Positions 43,503-51,021 of a DNA stretch of 64,000 bases are shown piece after piece. The DNA lies in assembly GCA_031181345.1 (NCBI GenBank), contig JAPSLC010000004.1:100358-164357 (forward strand). Direction: 5' to 3'. The notes under the pieces were generated by a model, which was not told the DNA's origin, did no database searches, and was given only the letters and a program-made list of their open reading frames with translations. Position numbers and translations under genes: made by a program. Numbering within the stretch: position 1 is the stretch's first letter; each line of letters opens with the position of its first letter. Source of the DNA: Cupriavidus sp. (GTDB taxonomy: Bacteria > Pseudomonadota > Gammaproteobacteria > Burkholderiales > Burkholderiaceae).

Positions 43503-44260
43503 GCGCACGGGGAATGACACAACGCGCGGTGAACGTGCCGCTGGCCTTGTCGGGTCTTGCTCTGCTGGGCGCAGTGTGGTGGGCCGCTACGGCGGGAGGA
43601 GGCGTCCTGGCTCAGCGATTCACGCCGCAGGCGACCTTGGGCAGTCTGGCGGCGCTGCTGCAGCAGCCGGACTTCCTGCTGCATGTCTGGGTCAGCGTGC
43701 GCCGTGTGCTTGCGGCCTTGGGCGTGGCGCTGATCGCCGGCGTCCCGATGGGCCTGCTGGTCGGTGCGGCACGGTCGGTCGATATCGCCTTGTCGCCGGC
43801 ATTCCAGTTCCTGCGGATGATCTCGCCGCTGTCGTGGATGCCCGTGGTCGTGATGATCTTCGGCGTGGGAGACCGCTCGGTGCTGTTCCTGCTGGCCTTT
43901 GCCGGGGTCTGGCCGATCATGCTCAACACCGCGGCGGGCGTGCGCGCGCTCGATGCGCGCTGGCTGATGCTGGCGCGCAGCCTCGCGGCCACGCCGATGG
44001 AGACGCTGATGCACGTCATCCTGCCCGGTGTGGTCGGTCACGCCCTGACCGGGCTGCGGTTGGCCATCGGCGTCGTCTGGATCGTGCTGGTCCCGGCGGA
44101 AATGCTCGGCGTCAATGCCGGCCTGGGCTACTTCATTCTCGACACCCGCGACCGGCTGGCGTACTCGGAGCTGCTGGCCACCGTGGTCGTGATCGGCGCC
44201 GTGGGCTATCTGCTCGATAGCGCGGCACGGCGCCTGCTGCGTTGGTGGGTGCCGGCTTAG
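43499..44260 (+). CDS. ABC transporter permease, SsuC/NrtB-type
   Basis: A 253-residue inner-membrane permease with about six spans and the coupling loop RALDARWLMLARSLAATPME. A GTG start at 43499 overlaps the binding protein's stop as GTGA and has GGGAAGAG upstream; an ATG five codons later (43514) is less well placed. It completes the importer of the probable sulfur-scavenging operon. It converges with the MetQ-like gene, leaving only six bases between the two stops. Confidence 0.9.
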   Translation: MSARGMTQRAVNVPLALSGLALLGAVWWAATAGGGVLAQRFTPQATLGSLAALLQQPDFLLHVWVSVRRVLAALGVALIAGVPMGLLVGAARSVDIALSPAFQFLRMISPLSWMPVVVMIFGVGDRSVLFLLAFAGVWPIMLNTAAGVRALDARWLMLARSLAATPMETLMHVILPGVVGHALTGLRLAIGVVWIVLVPAEMLGVNAGLGYFILDTRDRLAYSELLATVVVIGAVGYLLDSAARRLLRWWVPA

Positions 44261-44266
44261 GTCCCG

Positions 44267-45082
44267 TCAGAACGCCGGCAGGATGGCGCCCTTGAACTGT
44301 TTGGCCAGGAAATCGCGGACCTCCTGCGATTGGTAGGAGGCGACCAGGTCCTTGACCCACGGCTTGCTGCGGTCCTGCTCGCGAACGGCAATCAGGTTGG
44401 CGTAGGGGCCCTTCAGGTCTTCGATCGCGATCGCATCGCGCGCCGGCGTCAGGCCGGCCTTGACGGCGTAGTCCGTATTGATGGCCGCCGCCGCCAGATC
44501 GTCGAGCGAGCGCGGCAGGATCGCCGAATCGAGTTCGACGATCTTCAGCTTCTTGGGGTTCGATGCGATGTCGAGCGGCGTGGCGTTCTTGCCGTTCTCG
44601 CCGGCGCCCGGCTTCAGCGTCAGCACGCCTTGCGACTGCAGCAGCTTCAGCGCGCGATTGCCATTGGACGGATCGTTCTGGATGCCGACCTTCGCGCCTT
44701 CCGGCAGGTCCTTCAGCGACTTGAACTTGCGCGAGTAGAAGCCCATCGGCGCCACGTAGGTCAGGCCGACATTGACGATCTTGTAGCGGCGCGCCTGGAT
44801 CTGGCTGTCCAGGAACGGCTGGTGCTGAAAGCCGTTGGCGTCGAGATCGCCGGCGTCGAGCGCCGCATTCGGCTGCGCATAGTCGTTGAATTCGATGATC
44901 TTGATGTCCAGACCCTTGCGCTTGGCGACGGTGCGCACCACTTCCCAGATCTGCGCATCCGGGCCGCTCATCGTGCCGAGCCGGATGGTCTGGTCGGCGG
45001 CAAGGGCGGGGACGGCCGTGCCAGTGCCGATGGCGGCGATGGCGGTGGCGGCGATCAGCTTGAACAGATGGCGGCGTTGCAT
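44267..45082 (-). CDS. MetQ/NlpA-family ABC substrate-binding protein (copy 2)
   Basis: A 271-residue periplasmic binding protein starting MQRRHLFKLIAATAIAAIGT, with a signal peptide ending near ALAAD and no lipobox cysteine. The pattern LDIKIIEFNDYAQPNAALDA then GDLDANGFQHQPFL is diagnostic of the family. It has the same length as copy 1 and a closely related promoter, although the proteins are clearly diverged (paralogues, not a recent duplication). No MetN/MetI genes are adjacent. Likely imports methionine or another sulfur compound with a distant permease. Confidence 0.9.
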   Translation of the reverse strand: MQRRHLFKLIAATAIAAIGTGTAVPALAADQTIRLGTMSGPDAQIWEVVRTVAKRKGLDIKIIEFNDYAQPNAALDAGDLDANGFQHQPFLDSQIQARRYKIVNVGLTYVAPMGFYSRKFKSLKDLPEGAKVGIQNDPSNGNRALKLLQSQGVLTLKPGAGENGKNATPLDIASNPKKLKIVELDSAILPRSLDDLAAAAINTDYAVKAGLTPARDAIAIEDLKGPYANLIAVREQDRSKPWVKDLVASYQSQEVRDFLAKQFKGAILPAF

Positions 45083-45199
45083 GGCGAATCTTTGTTCCAG
45101 TTCCTTTTATTGTGGATGGGCATGTCGCGGCCGGGAACGACGCGGGGCGGTAGCGCCCGCCATGCCGGCCGCGGCAGATGCCGCACGGACAGCCGGCTC

Positions 45200-45267
45200 A
45201 TTGTATGGAGCACGGCTTCGGGAACGAAGTAGAGAATTGTCATGCGCATATGCCAGCAAGGCATATG
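45200..45267 (-). promoter_or_regulatory. Promoter with 21-bp dyad, MetQ-like copy 2
   Basis: On the minus strand a perfect dyad, CATATGCC-TTGCT-GGCATATG, occupies 45267-45247. It is followed by GCGCATGACAATT, CTTCGTTCCC and, 42 bases below the dyad, TACAAT (45205-45200), then GCCGGC. Spacing and sequence match the promoter of copy 1, including several non-core positions. A LysR-type or similar activator binding near -65 is inferred. Confidence 0.7.
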
Positions 45268-45351
45268 AAAAGCGCAGCGGAGAAAGGCGGACGGGTCTGG
45301 CGATGGGGCTGCGCTCTACGGCCTCACGCAAAGTGCCTCACGTCAACTGCC

Positions 45352-45762
45352 TCACTTCAACTGCTGCACCCGGATCATGTTGCCGGCGGGGTCGCGTACA
45401 CCGAAGTCGCGCACGCCGTAGGGCTGGTCGGTCGGCTCCTGCACGATCTCGACGTCGCAGTCCTGCAGCCGCTGGAACACCGCGTCCAGGTCGCTGGCGC
45501 CCAGCAGCAGCATCGCGAAGGTGCCCTTGGCCATCATCTCGGCGATGGTGCGCTTCTCCTCGTCGGTGACGCCCGGCGTGGCGTTGGGCGGGTACAGCAC
45601 GATGGAGGTGTCCGGCTTGCCCTTCGGCCCGACGGTGATCCAGCGATGGCCGCCGAAGGCAACGTCCTTGCGTACCTCGAACTCGAGGGCGTCCCGATAG
45701 AACGCCAGCGAGACCTCCGGGTCGGCGTGGGGCAGAAAGGTAGAGTGGATGGTGATGTCCAA
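45352..45762 (-). CDS. VOC-family (glyoxalase/bleomycin-resistance-like) protein
   Basis: About 136 residues of vicinal-oxygen-chelate fold: LDITIHSTFLPHADPEVSLA, FYRDALEFEVRKD, HRWITVGPKGKPDTSIVLYP, and VQEPTDQPYGVRDFGVRDPA. A TTG at 45762 with GGAGA seven bases upstream fits the usual N-terminus of homologues; an ATG ten codons upstream (45792) is the alternative. It lies 75 bases downstream of an AraC-type regulator on the same strand, a frequent pairing. The substrate is unknown. Confidence 0.85.
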   Translation of the reverse strand: MDITIHSTFLPHADPEVSLAFYRDALEFEVRKDVAFGGHRWITVGPKGKPDTSIVLYPPNATPGVTDEEKRTIAEMMAKGTFAMLLLGASDLDAVFQRLQDCDVEIVQEPTDQPYGVRDFGVRDPAGNMIRVQQLK

Positions 45763-45837
45763 GATCGGTCTCCGTGGTCCGTGAAGAAACATGGGACGCG
45801 GCCATCGCGGCGTTGGCCCGCAACCATGGAGCGCAGT

Positions 45838-46278
45838 CTAATCGGACACCTTCGCCGGCGCTTCTCGATTCCTGATCGGCCGCGTCACCCGCTTCGCGAT
45901 GCAGGACGGGATGCCCTCGGCCTGGCGCGCGTAATCGCGTCGATAAACGCTGGGGGGAACGCCGACCAGCTCGGCGAAGCGGGTGCTGAAGGTGCCCAGC
46001 GACGCGCATCCGACCTCGAAGCAGACCTCGGTCACGCTCAGCTCGCCGCGGCGCAGCAGCGCCATTGCGCGTTCGATGCGCCGGGTCATCAGGTAGGAAT
46101 AGACGGATTCGCCATAGGCCTGCCGGAACTGCCGGCTCAGGTGGCCTGCCGACATATGGACGCCCCGGGCAAGCGCCTCGACATCGAGCGGCTGCGCGTA
46201 ATCGCGGTCGATCCGGTCGCGGACGCGGCGCAGGCGGGCGAGATCGCGCAGGGTGGTGTCGGGGATGGCGGTAGGCAT
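45838..46278 (-). CDS. Short AraC-family transcriptional regulator
   Basis: A 146-residue protein made almost only of the AraC DNA-binding region: LDVEALARGVHMSAGHLSRQ, FRQAYGESVYSYLMTRRIER, SVTEVCFEVGCASLGTFSTR and FAELVGVPPSVYRRDY. There is no separate ligand-binding domain, as in SoxS/MarA-sized regulators. The start at 46278 precedes the conserved region. Probably controls the VOC gene just downstream on the same strand. Confidence 0.88.
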   Translation of the reverse strand: MPTAIPDTTLRDLARLRRVRDRIDRDYAQPLDVEALARGVHMSAGHLSRQFRQAYGESVYSYLMTRRIERAMALLRRGELSVTEVCFEVGCASLGTFSTRFAELVGVPPSVYRRDYARQAEGIPSCIAKRVTRPIRNREAPAKVSD

Positions 46279-46401
46279 CCGGCTATCGTGCCATGGTCCG
46301 GTGGGCCCGCTCAACCCGGCAGCTGTCCACGGGTCCTCAAAGGCAGTCCGGTTCGCCAAATTGCGCGCACACTTCAGTCGTGAACTCGACCGGAGTCGGA
46401 C

Positions 46402-47763
46402 ATGGCCAAACCTGCTGCCATCGGATCGTTGCACCGCCGTCTTAGTATTTCGCTCGGCGGTCTCGCGCTGCTTGTGGGGTTTCTGGGCGCGCTCGGTGCC
46501 TGGACCGTCGTGCGGCAGCTTGCGAGCGAGTTCAACGAGGACCTGCGGCAGGCCGCCGCCGCCATCCGGGCCGCGCCGCCGGTCATGCCGGCGCCGTCCC
46601 ACGGCAAGGCCCCGCCGGCGCCGCCGGTGCTGGTGCAGACCTGGGGCCCGGAGGACGGTGCCAAGCCTGGGCACAGCAACGCGCCATGGGTGCTGCTTCC
46701 GCGGGCGCAGCCGGGGTTCTCCGACGTGGAAGCGGACGGGATCCTCTGGGACGTGTTCGCGATGCAGGCCGGCGATGCCTACATGCAGATCGCCCAGCAG
46801 CGAGCGGTTCGCACGGCCAACGCCCGGCGGGTGGCGGCATGGGCGGCGATTCCGGTCGTCGTGTTGTTGCCGGTGCTGGTGTGGGCAATCCGGGTCAGTG
46901 TCCGGGATGCGCTGCGGCCTTTGAGCGTAATCGGCGAGCGCGTGGCGCAGGCCGACCTCAACCACCTGGAGCCGGTGGACACCGGCACGGCCCCGGAGGA
47001 GCTGCGGCCGTTTCTGGAATCGGTCAATCGGATGATGGTTCGGCTATCCGGGCTGATCGACACGGAACGCAGCTTCATCGCGAATGCCGCGCATGAATTG
47101 CGGTCGCCCCTGACCGCCTTGCAATTGCAGGTCGAGAACCTGATCCGCGCGCCGCGAGACAACATCGACGAGCAGCTCGAAGAACTGCGCCGCGGCATCC
47201 GGCGCAGCGGGACGCTGATTACCAAATTGCTCGAACTGGCCCGCGCGGAAATCGGCACGCCGCGCGCGCTGGATAACGTGGCGGTGGCCGTTGTCGTCAC
47301 CGATGTCGTGACCGACCTGCTGCCACTCGCCATCGACCGCGGCGTCGACCTGGGCGTGGAGCGGCTCGACAACGTGCAGCTCGCCGCCACGGAAACCGAT
47401 CTGCGCATGCTGATCAAGAACCTCGCGGACAATGCCATCCGATACGGGGGAAGGGGCGGGCGCGTGGACTTGAGCGTGCGTCGAGACGAGGCCGATGTCG
47501 TGATCGAAGTCGCCGACACCGGGCCGGGCATTCCCAAGGCGGCCCGCACGCGGGTGTTCGAACGTTTCTATCGCGGCGGCGCGACCGACGAAGAGGGCAG
47601 CGGACTCGGGCTCGCCATCGTGCAGACGATTGCAGGCAACCTGGGCGGCCGTGTCGATCTGAGCGGGCGCGCGGACGGCCGCTCGGGGCTCGTGGCGAGG
47701 GTGGTATTGCCGTTGCGGACCATGCCTCCCGCCGCAGCGACGGCCACGGCTTCCACCGCATGA
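46402..47763 (+). CDS. Sensor histidine kinase without adjacent response regulator
   Basis: A 453-residue membrane kinase of the QseC/PmrB layout. Two membrane spans (about 17-35 and 145-165) flank a Pro-rich periplasmic loop (APPVMPAPSHGKAPPAPPVL). A HAMP-like linker follows, then the H-box with His231 (FIANAAHELRSPLTALQLQV), the N-box (LIKNLADNAIRYGGRG), and the G-boxes DTGPGIP and GSGLGLAIVQTIAGNLGG. CGGAG lies before the ATG. Such kinases normally sit in an operon with an OmpR-type regulator; here the flanking genes are an AraC regulator and an LLM oxidoreductase, so the partner is elsewhere. Confidence 0.92.
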   Translation: MAKPAAIGSLHRRLSISLGGLALLVGFLGALGAWTVVRQLASEFNEDLRQAAAAIRAAPPVMPAPSHGKAPPAPPVLVQTWGPEDGAKPGHSNAPWVLLPRAQPGFSDVEADGILWDVFAMQAGDAYMQIAQQRAVRTANARRVAAWAAIPVVVLLPVLVWAIRVSVRDALRPLSVIGERVAQADLNHLEPVDTGTAPEELRPFLESVNRMMVRLSGLIDTERSFIANAAHELRSPLTALQLQVENLIRAPRDNIDEQLEELRRGIRRSGTLITKLLELARAEIGTPRALDNVAVAVVVTDVVTDLLPLAIDRGVDLGVERLDNVQLAATETDLRMLIKNLADNAIRYGGRGGRVDLSVRRDEADVVIEVADTGPGIPKAARTRVFERFYRGGATDEEGSGLGLAIVQTIAGNLGGRVDLSGRADGRSGLVARVVLPLRTMPPAAATATASTA

Positions 47764-47824
47764 CAAGGTAAGGGGCGGCGCGCCGCAACGCGTGGCATCA
47801 TCCGTCCGAGAACAACCCTGACGG

Positions 47825-48802
47825 ATGACCATGTCCGACTTCAGCCCCTCCCCACTGCAGCAGACCGTCCCGCCTGCGCTCTTTCGCGAGCATCAACTGT
47901 CGATCGGCCTGGTGATGCCGCTGCTGCGCGAGGGTGAGACGGTGCCCGACTATGCGGCGCAACTCGACCTGGCCGAGCAGGCCGATGCGGCCGGGTTCCG
48001 CGCCCTGTGGGTACGCGACGTGCCGCTCAACAGCGCCAGCTATCCCGATCCGATTGGTCATCTCGATCCCTGGGTGTTCCTCGGCGGACTGGCAACGCGC
48101 ACGCGCCGCGCGATGCTTGTCACCGGGGCGGTGGTGCTGCCGTTGCGCCATCCCTTGCATATCGCCAAGGCGGCGATCTCCGTGCAGGACCTCTCCGCAG
48201 GACGCTTTGTTCTGGGCCTGGGTTCCGGAGATCGTCCGCCCGAGTATGCGGCGTTCGGGCAGGACGCTAACGCGCGGCGGGAACTGTTCCGCCAGCACTG
48301 GGAGGTCGTCAGCGCGGCGGTGGGACTGCCCCCGCGTGTGGTGCCGGATCGCGAGCCCGACGACGGGACCGCGTTCTACATGCTGCCGCGCCAGCCGAGC
48401 GCGGTGCCCTTGCTGGCGGTCGGTTCGGCCGGCCAGAGCGTGGACTGGATCGCCCGGCACGCCATCGGATGGATGACCTACCATCGCGATCCCGCCACCC
48501 AACGGGACCGGCACAGCATGTGGCGCGCGGCGTGCGAGCGATCGGCGCAGGGCACTTTCCGCGCCTTCGGCGTGGCCGTCCGCCTGGAATTGAGCGAAAA
48601 CCCGTCGGAGCCGCCGACGCCGTTGAACCTCGGTTACCGAACGGGGGTGCAGCATCTGGTTGGCATCCTCGAAGAGATGCGCAGCGCAGGCGTCCACCAC
48701 GTGGCCTTCAATATTTCGAGTTCGCCGCGGCCCGTGCCGGCGGTGCTGGACGAACTGGCAGAGCGCGTGTTGCCGGCCTTCCACGGGACGGATGTGCGAT
48801 AA
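47825..48802 (+). CDS. LLM-class flavin-dependent oxidoreductase (TIGR03571-like)
   Basis: A 325-residue luciferase-like monooxygenase. Characteristic segments are LSIGLVMPLLREGE, ADAAGFRALWVRDVPLNSAS, DPWVFLGGLATRTRRAMLVT, GAVVLPLRHPLHIAKAAISV and LSAGRFVLGLGSGDRPPEYA. Enzymes of this class use FMNH2 or F420H2. Sequence style matches the TIGR03571 group, whose substrate is unknown. It stands alone between the kinase and a convergent TetR gene. Confidence 0.87.
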   Translation: MTMSDFSPSPLQQTVPPALFREHQLSIGLVMPLLREGETVPDYAAQLDLAEQADAAGFRALWVRDVPLNSASYPDPIGHLDPWVFLGGLATRTRRAMLVTGAVVLPLRHPLHIAKAAISVQDLSAGRFVLGLGSGDRPPEYAAFGQDANARRELFRQHWEVVSAAVGLPPRVVPDREPDDGTAFYMLPRQPSAVPLLAVGSAGQSVDWIARHAIGWMTYHRDPATQRDRHSMWRAACERSAQGTFRAFGVAVRLELSENPSEPPTPLNLGYRTGVQHLVGILEEMRSAGVHHVAFNISSSPRPVPAVLDELAERVLPAFHGTDVR

Positions 48803-48842
48803 CGCCGGGCACACCGAATTAGCGCGCGGACGAGTCGCCGCG

Positions 48843-49430
48843 CTATGCCGGCAGAAGGCCAGCCTTTCGATAGCTCTCGATCAGCGCGTCATAGACAGAG
48901 ATGTCGGAGCGGCTTCTGGCAATCAGTTGAGCGCCCGCGATGGCGGCGAAGATGGCACGCGCTCGCGGTTCGCTTTCCTCGCAAGTCACCACGCCGGCTG
49001 CGGAAAGCACCTTCGCCAGCCATGCAATATTGATCTCGGCAAAGGCTTGCACTTCTGTCTTCACCACATCCGGCAGGTCGTCCGTTTCCGCGGCCATGAA
49101 GCTGCATAGGCAAATGCGGTTGCCGCTCTCCAGCGCCTTGCGAAACAGGTCGGGATAGCGATGCAGGCTCGACAGCGGATCTTGAGAATTGGCGAGCAAT
49201 GCTTCCAGAACGTCCGCGGTGTCCTGCCAATAACGCCTCGCAACCGCCGCGCCGAGATCGGCTTTGCTATCGAAGTGGTGGTAGATGCTGGCGGCCTTGA
49301 TGCCCACCGCTGCCGCGAGATCACGAAAATTCAGGCCGCTGTAGCCATGCGCCTGCGCAATGCCGGTGGCGGCGGCCAGGATCCGCTCCCTGGAGCCAGG
49401 GGTCTGGTTGGCGCTGTCGTCCTTTGTCAT
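48843..49430 (-). CDS. TetR-family transcriptional repressor
   Basis: A 195-residue repressor. The N-terminal helix-turn-helix is typical (RERILAAATGIAQAHGYSGL, NFRDLAAAVGIKAASIYHHF). The ligand domain (LCSFMAAETDDLPDVVKTEV) resembles the TetR_C group found beside glutathione transferases and reductases. ATG at 49430 is preferred over 49448 because GAGG lies in front of it. Divergent from a GST gene, with a palindromic operator in the gap. Confidence 0.9.
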   Translation of the reverse strand: MTKDDSANQTPGSRERILAAATGIAQAHGYSGLNFRDLAAAVGIKAASIYHHFDSKADLGAAVARRYWQDTADVLEALLANSQDPLSSLHRYPDLFRKALESGNRICLCSFMAAETDDLPDVVKTEVQAFAEINIAWLAKVLSAAGVVTCEESEPRARAIFAAIAGAQLIARSRSDISVYDALIESYRKAGLLPA

Positions 49431-49484
49431 GGCTTCAGCCTCATGCACGGAAATTGCGTCTTGACGCGTCGCATTGTACCTTCT

Positions 49485-49508
49485 ATCGTTAGCCTAACGA
49501 TCGTTAGG
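49485..49508. promoter_or_regulatory. TetR operator with three ATCGTTAG half-sites
   Basis: ATCGTTAG (49485-49492), its complement CTAACGAT (49494-49501) and ATCGTTAG again (49500-49507) form two overlapping palindromes; CCTAACGATCGTTAGG at 49493-49508 is perfect. The site lies in the divergent TetR/GST gap and immediately upstream of a possible early GST start at 49512. Autorepression plus GST repression is inferred. Confidence 0.75.
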
Positions 49509-49619
49509 TAGATGGAAATCGGTTGTTCTCGAACTTCCGATCCGAGGGGAAATTCACCGTGGAGAACCGAAATAGTGCCTTCCCATATCGGCAGTCCCGC
49601 CGCCGCCAATTTGCCAACG

Positions 49620-50279
49620 ATGAAGATCTACGACTTCCCGACAGGGCCGTATCCAACGCGCGTTCGCATCGCCCTGACTGAGAAGGATCTGCAATCGCGC
49701 GTTGAATTCGTGATGGTCAATCTATATAAGGGCGAGCACAAGGATCCCCGGTTCATTGCCAGCAAGAACTACTCGGGCACGCTGCCGGTGCTTGAGCTGG
49801 ACGACGGCACCTGCATTGCCGAATGCACCGCGATCACCGAATACCTCGACGCACTCGATGGACAACCGACTCTGACCGGCCGGACGCCGCGCGAAAAAGG
49901 CGTCATCCACATGATGAACAAGCGCGCCGAATTGGAATTGCTTGACGCCATCAGTGTCTATTTCCATCACGGCACGCCGGGCTTGGGGCCGGATGTCGAA
50001 ATCTATCAGAACGCGGAATGGGGCTTGCGCCAGCGCGACAAGGCAGTGAGGGGCATGCACTATTTCGACTCGGTGTTGAAACAGCAGCCGTATGTCGCCG
50101 GCGCGGCCTTCTCGATGGCGGATATCACCGTGATCGGCGGATTGATCTTTGCCGCACTGGTCAAGCTGCCGGTGCCTGCCGAATGCGACGCGCTGCGGGC
50201 CTGGTACACGAGGATGCTGCAGCGTCCCACTGTCGGGAGCCAGCCGGTGTTCTCGGCGCTGTCCAAGGCGTCGGCTTGA
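49620..50279 (+). CDS. Glutathione S-transferase family protein
   Basis: A 219-residue GST. The thioredoxin-like N-domain is seen as MKIYDFPTGPYPTRVRIALT, with GTLPVLELDDGTCIAECTAI as the gamma-glutamyl-binding cis-Pro and Glu/Cys region. The alpha-helical C-domain contains VAGAAFSMADITVIGGLIFA. An ATG at 49512, 36 codons upstream with AGG before it, is possible; 49620 is chosen because family members begin at this point. Presumably derepressed when the TetR protein binds an electrophile. Confidence 0.87.
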   Translation: MKIYDFPTGPYPTRVRIALTEKDLQSRVEFVMVNLYKGEHKDPRFIASKNYSGTLPVLELDDGTCIAECTAITEYLDALDGQPTLTGRTPREKGVIHMMNKRAELELLDAISVYFHHGTPGLGPDVEIYQNAEWGLRQRDKAVRGMHYFDSVLKQQPYVAGAAFSMADITVIGGLIFAALVKLPVPAECDALRAWYTRMLQRPTVGSQPVFSALSKASA

Positions 50280-50455
50280 ACATCGCAGCCGTGATGGTGG
50301 AGCGCTGGTCTCGCTGCTGTCGCGAGAGTGTGCGACAGTGACAGGGCCCGACAACGGCATCCGTTCCATGCAATAGACCGGTCCCACAATGTGGACAGCG
50401 GTCGCTGCGAGCGGGCGTTGGATGGCGGATTCTTGACGCTCCAAGGAGACACGAC

Positions 50456-50947
50456 ATGCTCAGCAAGAACACGATCTGTTTGTGGTACGACAACGACGCG
50501 CTCGATGCCGCCACCTTCTATGCGGAAACATTTCCCGACAGTGCGGTCGGCGCCATCCATCACGCACCGGGGGATTACCCTTCCGGAAAACAGGGCGATG
50601 TCCTGATGGTCGAATTCACGGTCGTCGGCATTCCCTGCCTCGGGCTCAATGGAGGCCCGCAGGTCAAACACAACGAGGCCTTCTCGTTTCTGATTTCCAC
50701 CGACGACCAGGCCGAAACGGACCGTTTGTGGAACGCGATCGTCGGCAATGGCGGACAGGAAGTCGAATGCGGCTGGTGCAGGGATCGGTGGGGATTGTCA
50801 TGGCAGATCAGCCCGCGCGCCCTCACGGATGCGGTAACCGGGCCCGATCGCGCCGCGGCCAAGCGCGTATTCGACGCGATGATGACCATGAAGAAGATCG
50901 ACATCGCGGCGATCGAGGCGGCACGGCTCGGCGGACACAACGCCTGA
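50456..50947 (+). CDS. PhnB-like VOC protein (3-demethylubiquinone-9 3-methyltransferase-domain)
   Basis: A 163-residue protein starting MLSKNTICLWYDNDALDAAT. The segments FYAETFPDSAVGAIHHAPGD, GIPCLGLNGGPQVKHNEAFS, GGQEVECGWCRDRWGLSWQI and SPRAL are typical of the PhnB/glyoxalase superfamily annotated as 3-demethylubiquinone methyltransferase-like. AAGGAG precedes the ATG. The fold is clear; the reaction is unknown. Confidence 0.87.
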   Translation: MLSKNTICLWYDNDALDAATFYAETFPDSAVGAIHHAPGDYPSGKQGDVLMVEFTVVGIPCLGLNGGPQVKHNEAFSFLISTDDQAETDRLWNAIVGNGGQEVECGWCRDRWGLSWQISPRALTDAVTGPDRAAAKRVFDAMMTMKKIDIAAIEAARLGGHNA

Positions 50948-50952
50948 TGTCG

Positions 50953-50994
50953 CGGACTCTGGCTGCCGGACTCTGAGTGCCGGACTCTGACTGC
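50953..50994. repeat. Three tandem 14-base repeats
   Basis: CGGACTCTG(G/A)(C/G)TGC occurs three times head-to-tail between the PhnB-like stop and the lipid kinase start. It lies in the leader of the kinase gene, ending 28 bases before its ATG. Confidence 0.75.
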
Positions 50995-51021
50995 GATAGC
51001 ACCCGTTCACGTCTAGTCACC

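Noticed and set aside
44250..44280. Terminator hairpin (TGCCGGC...GCCGGCA) between the convergent permease and MetQ-like genes
   Set aside because: The stem is short, has a 17-base loop and no T-run; too weak to list as a feature.
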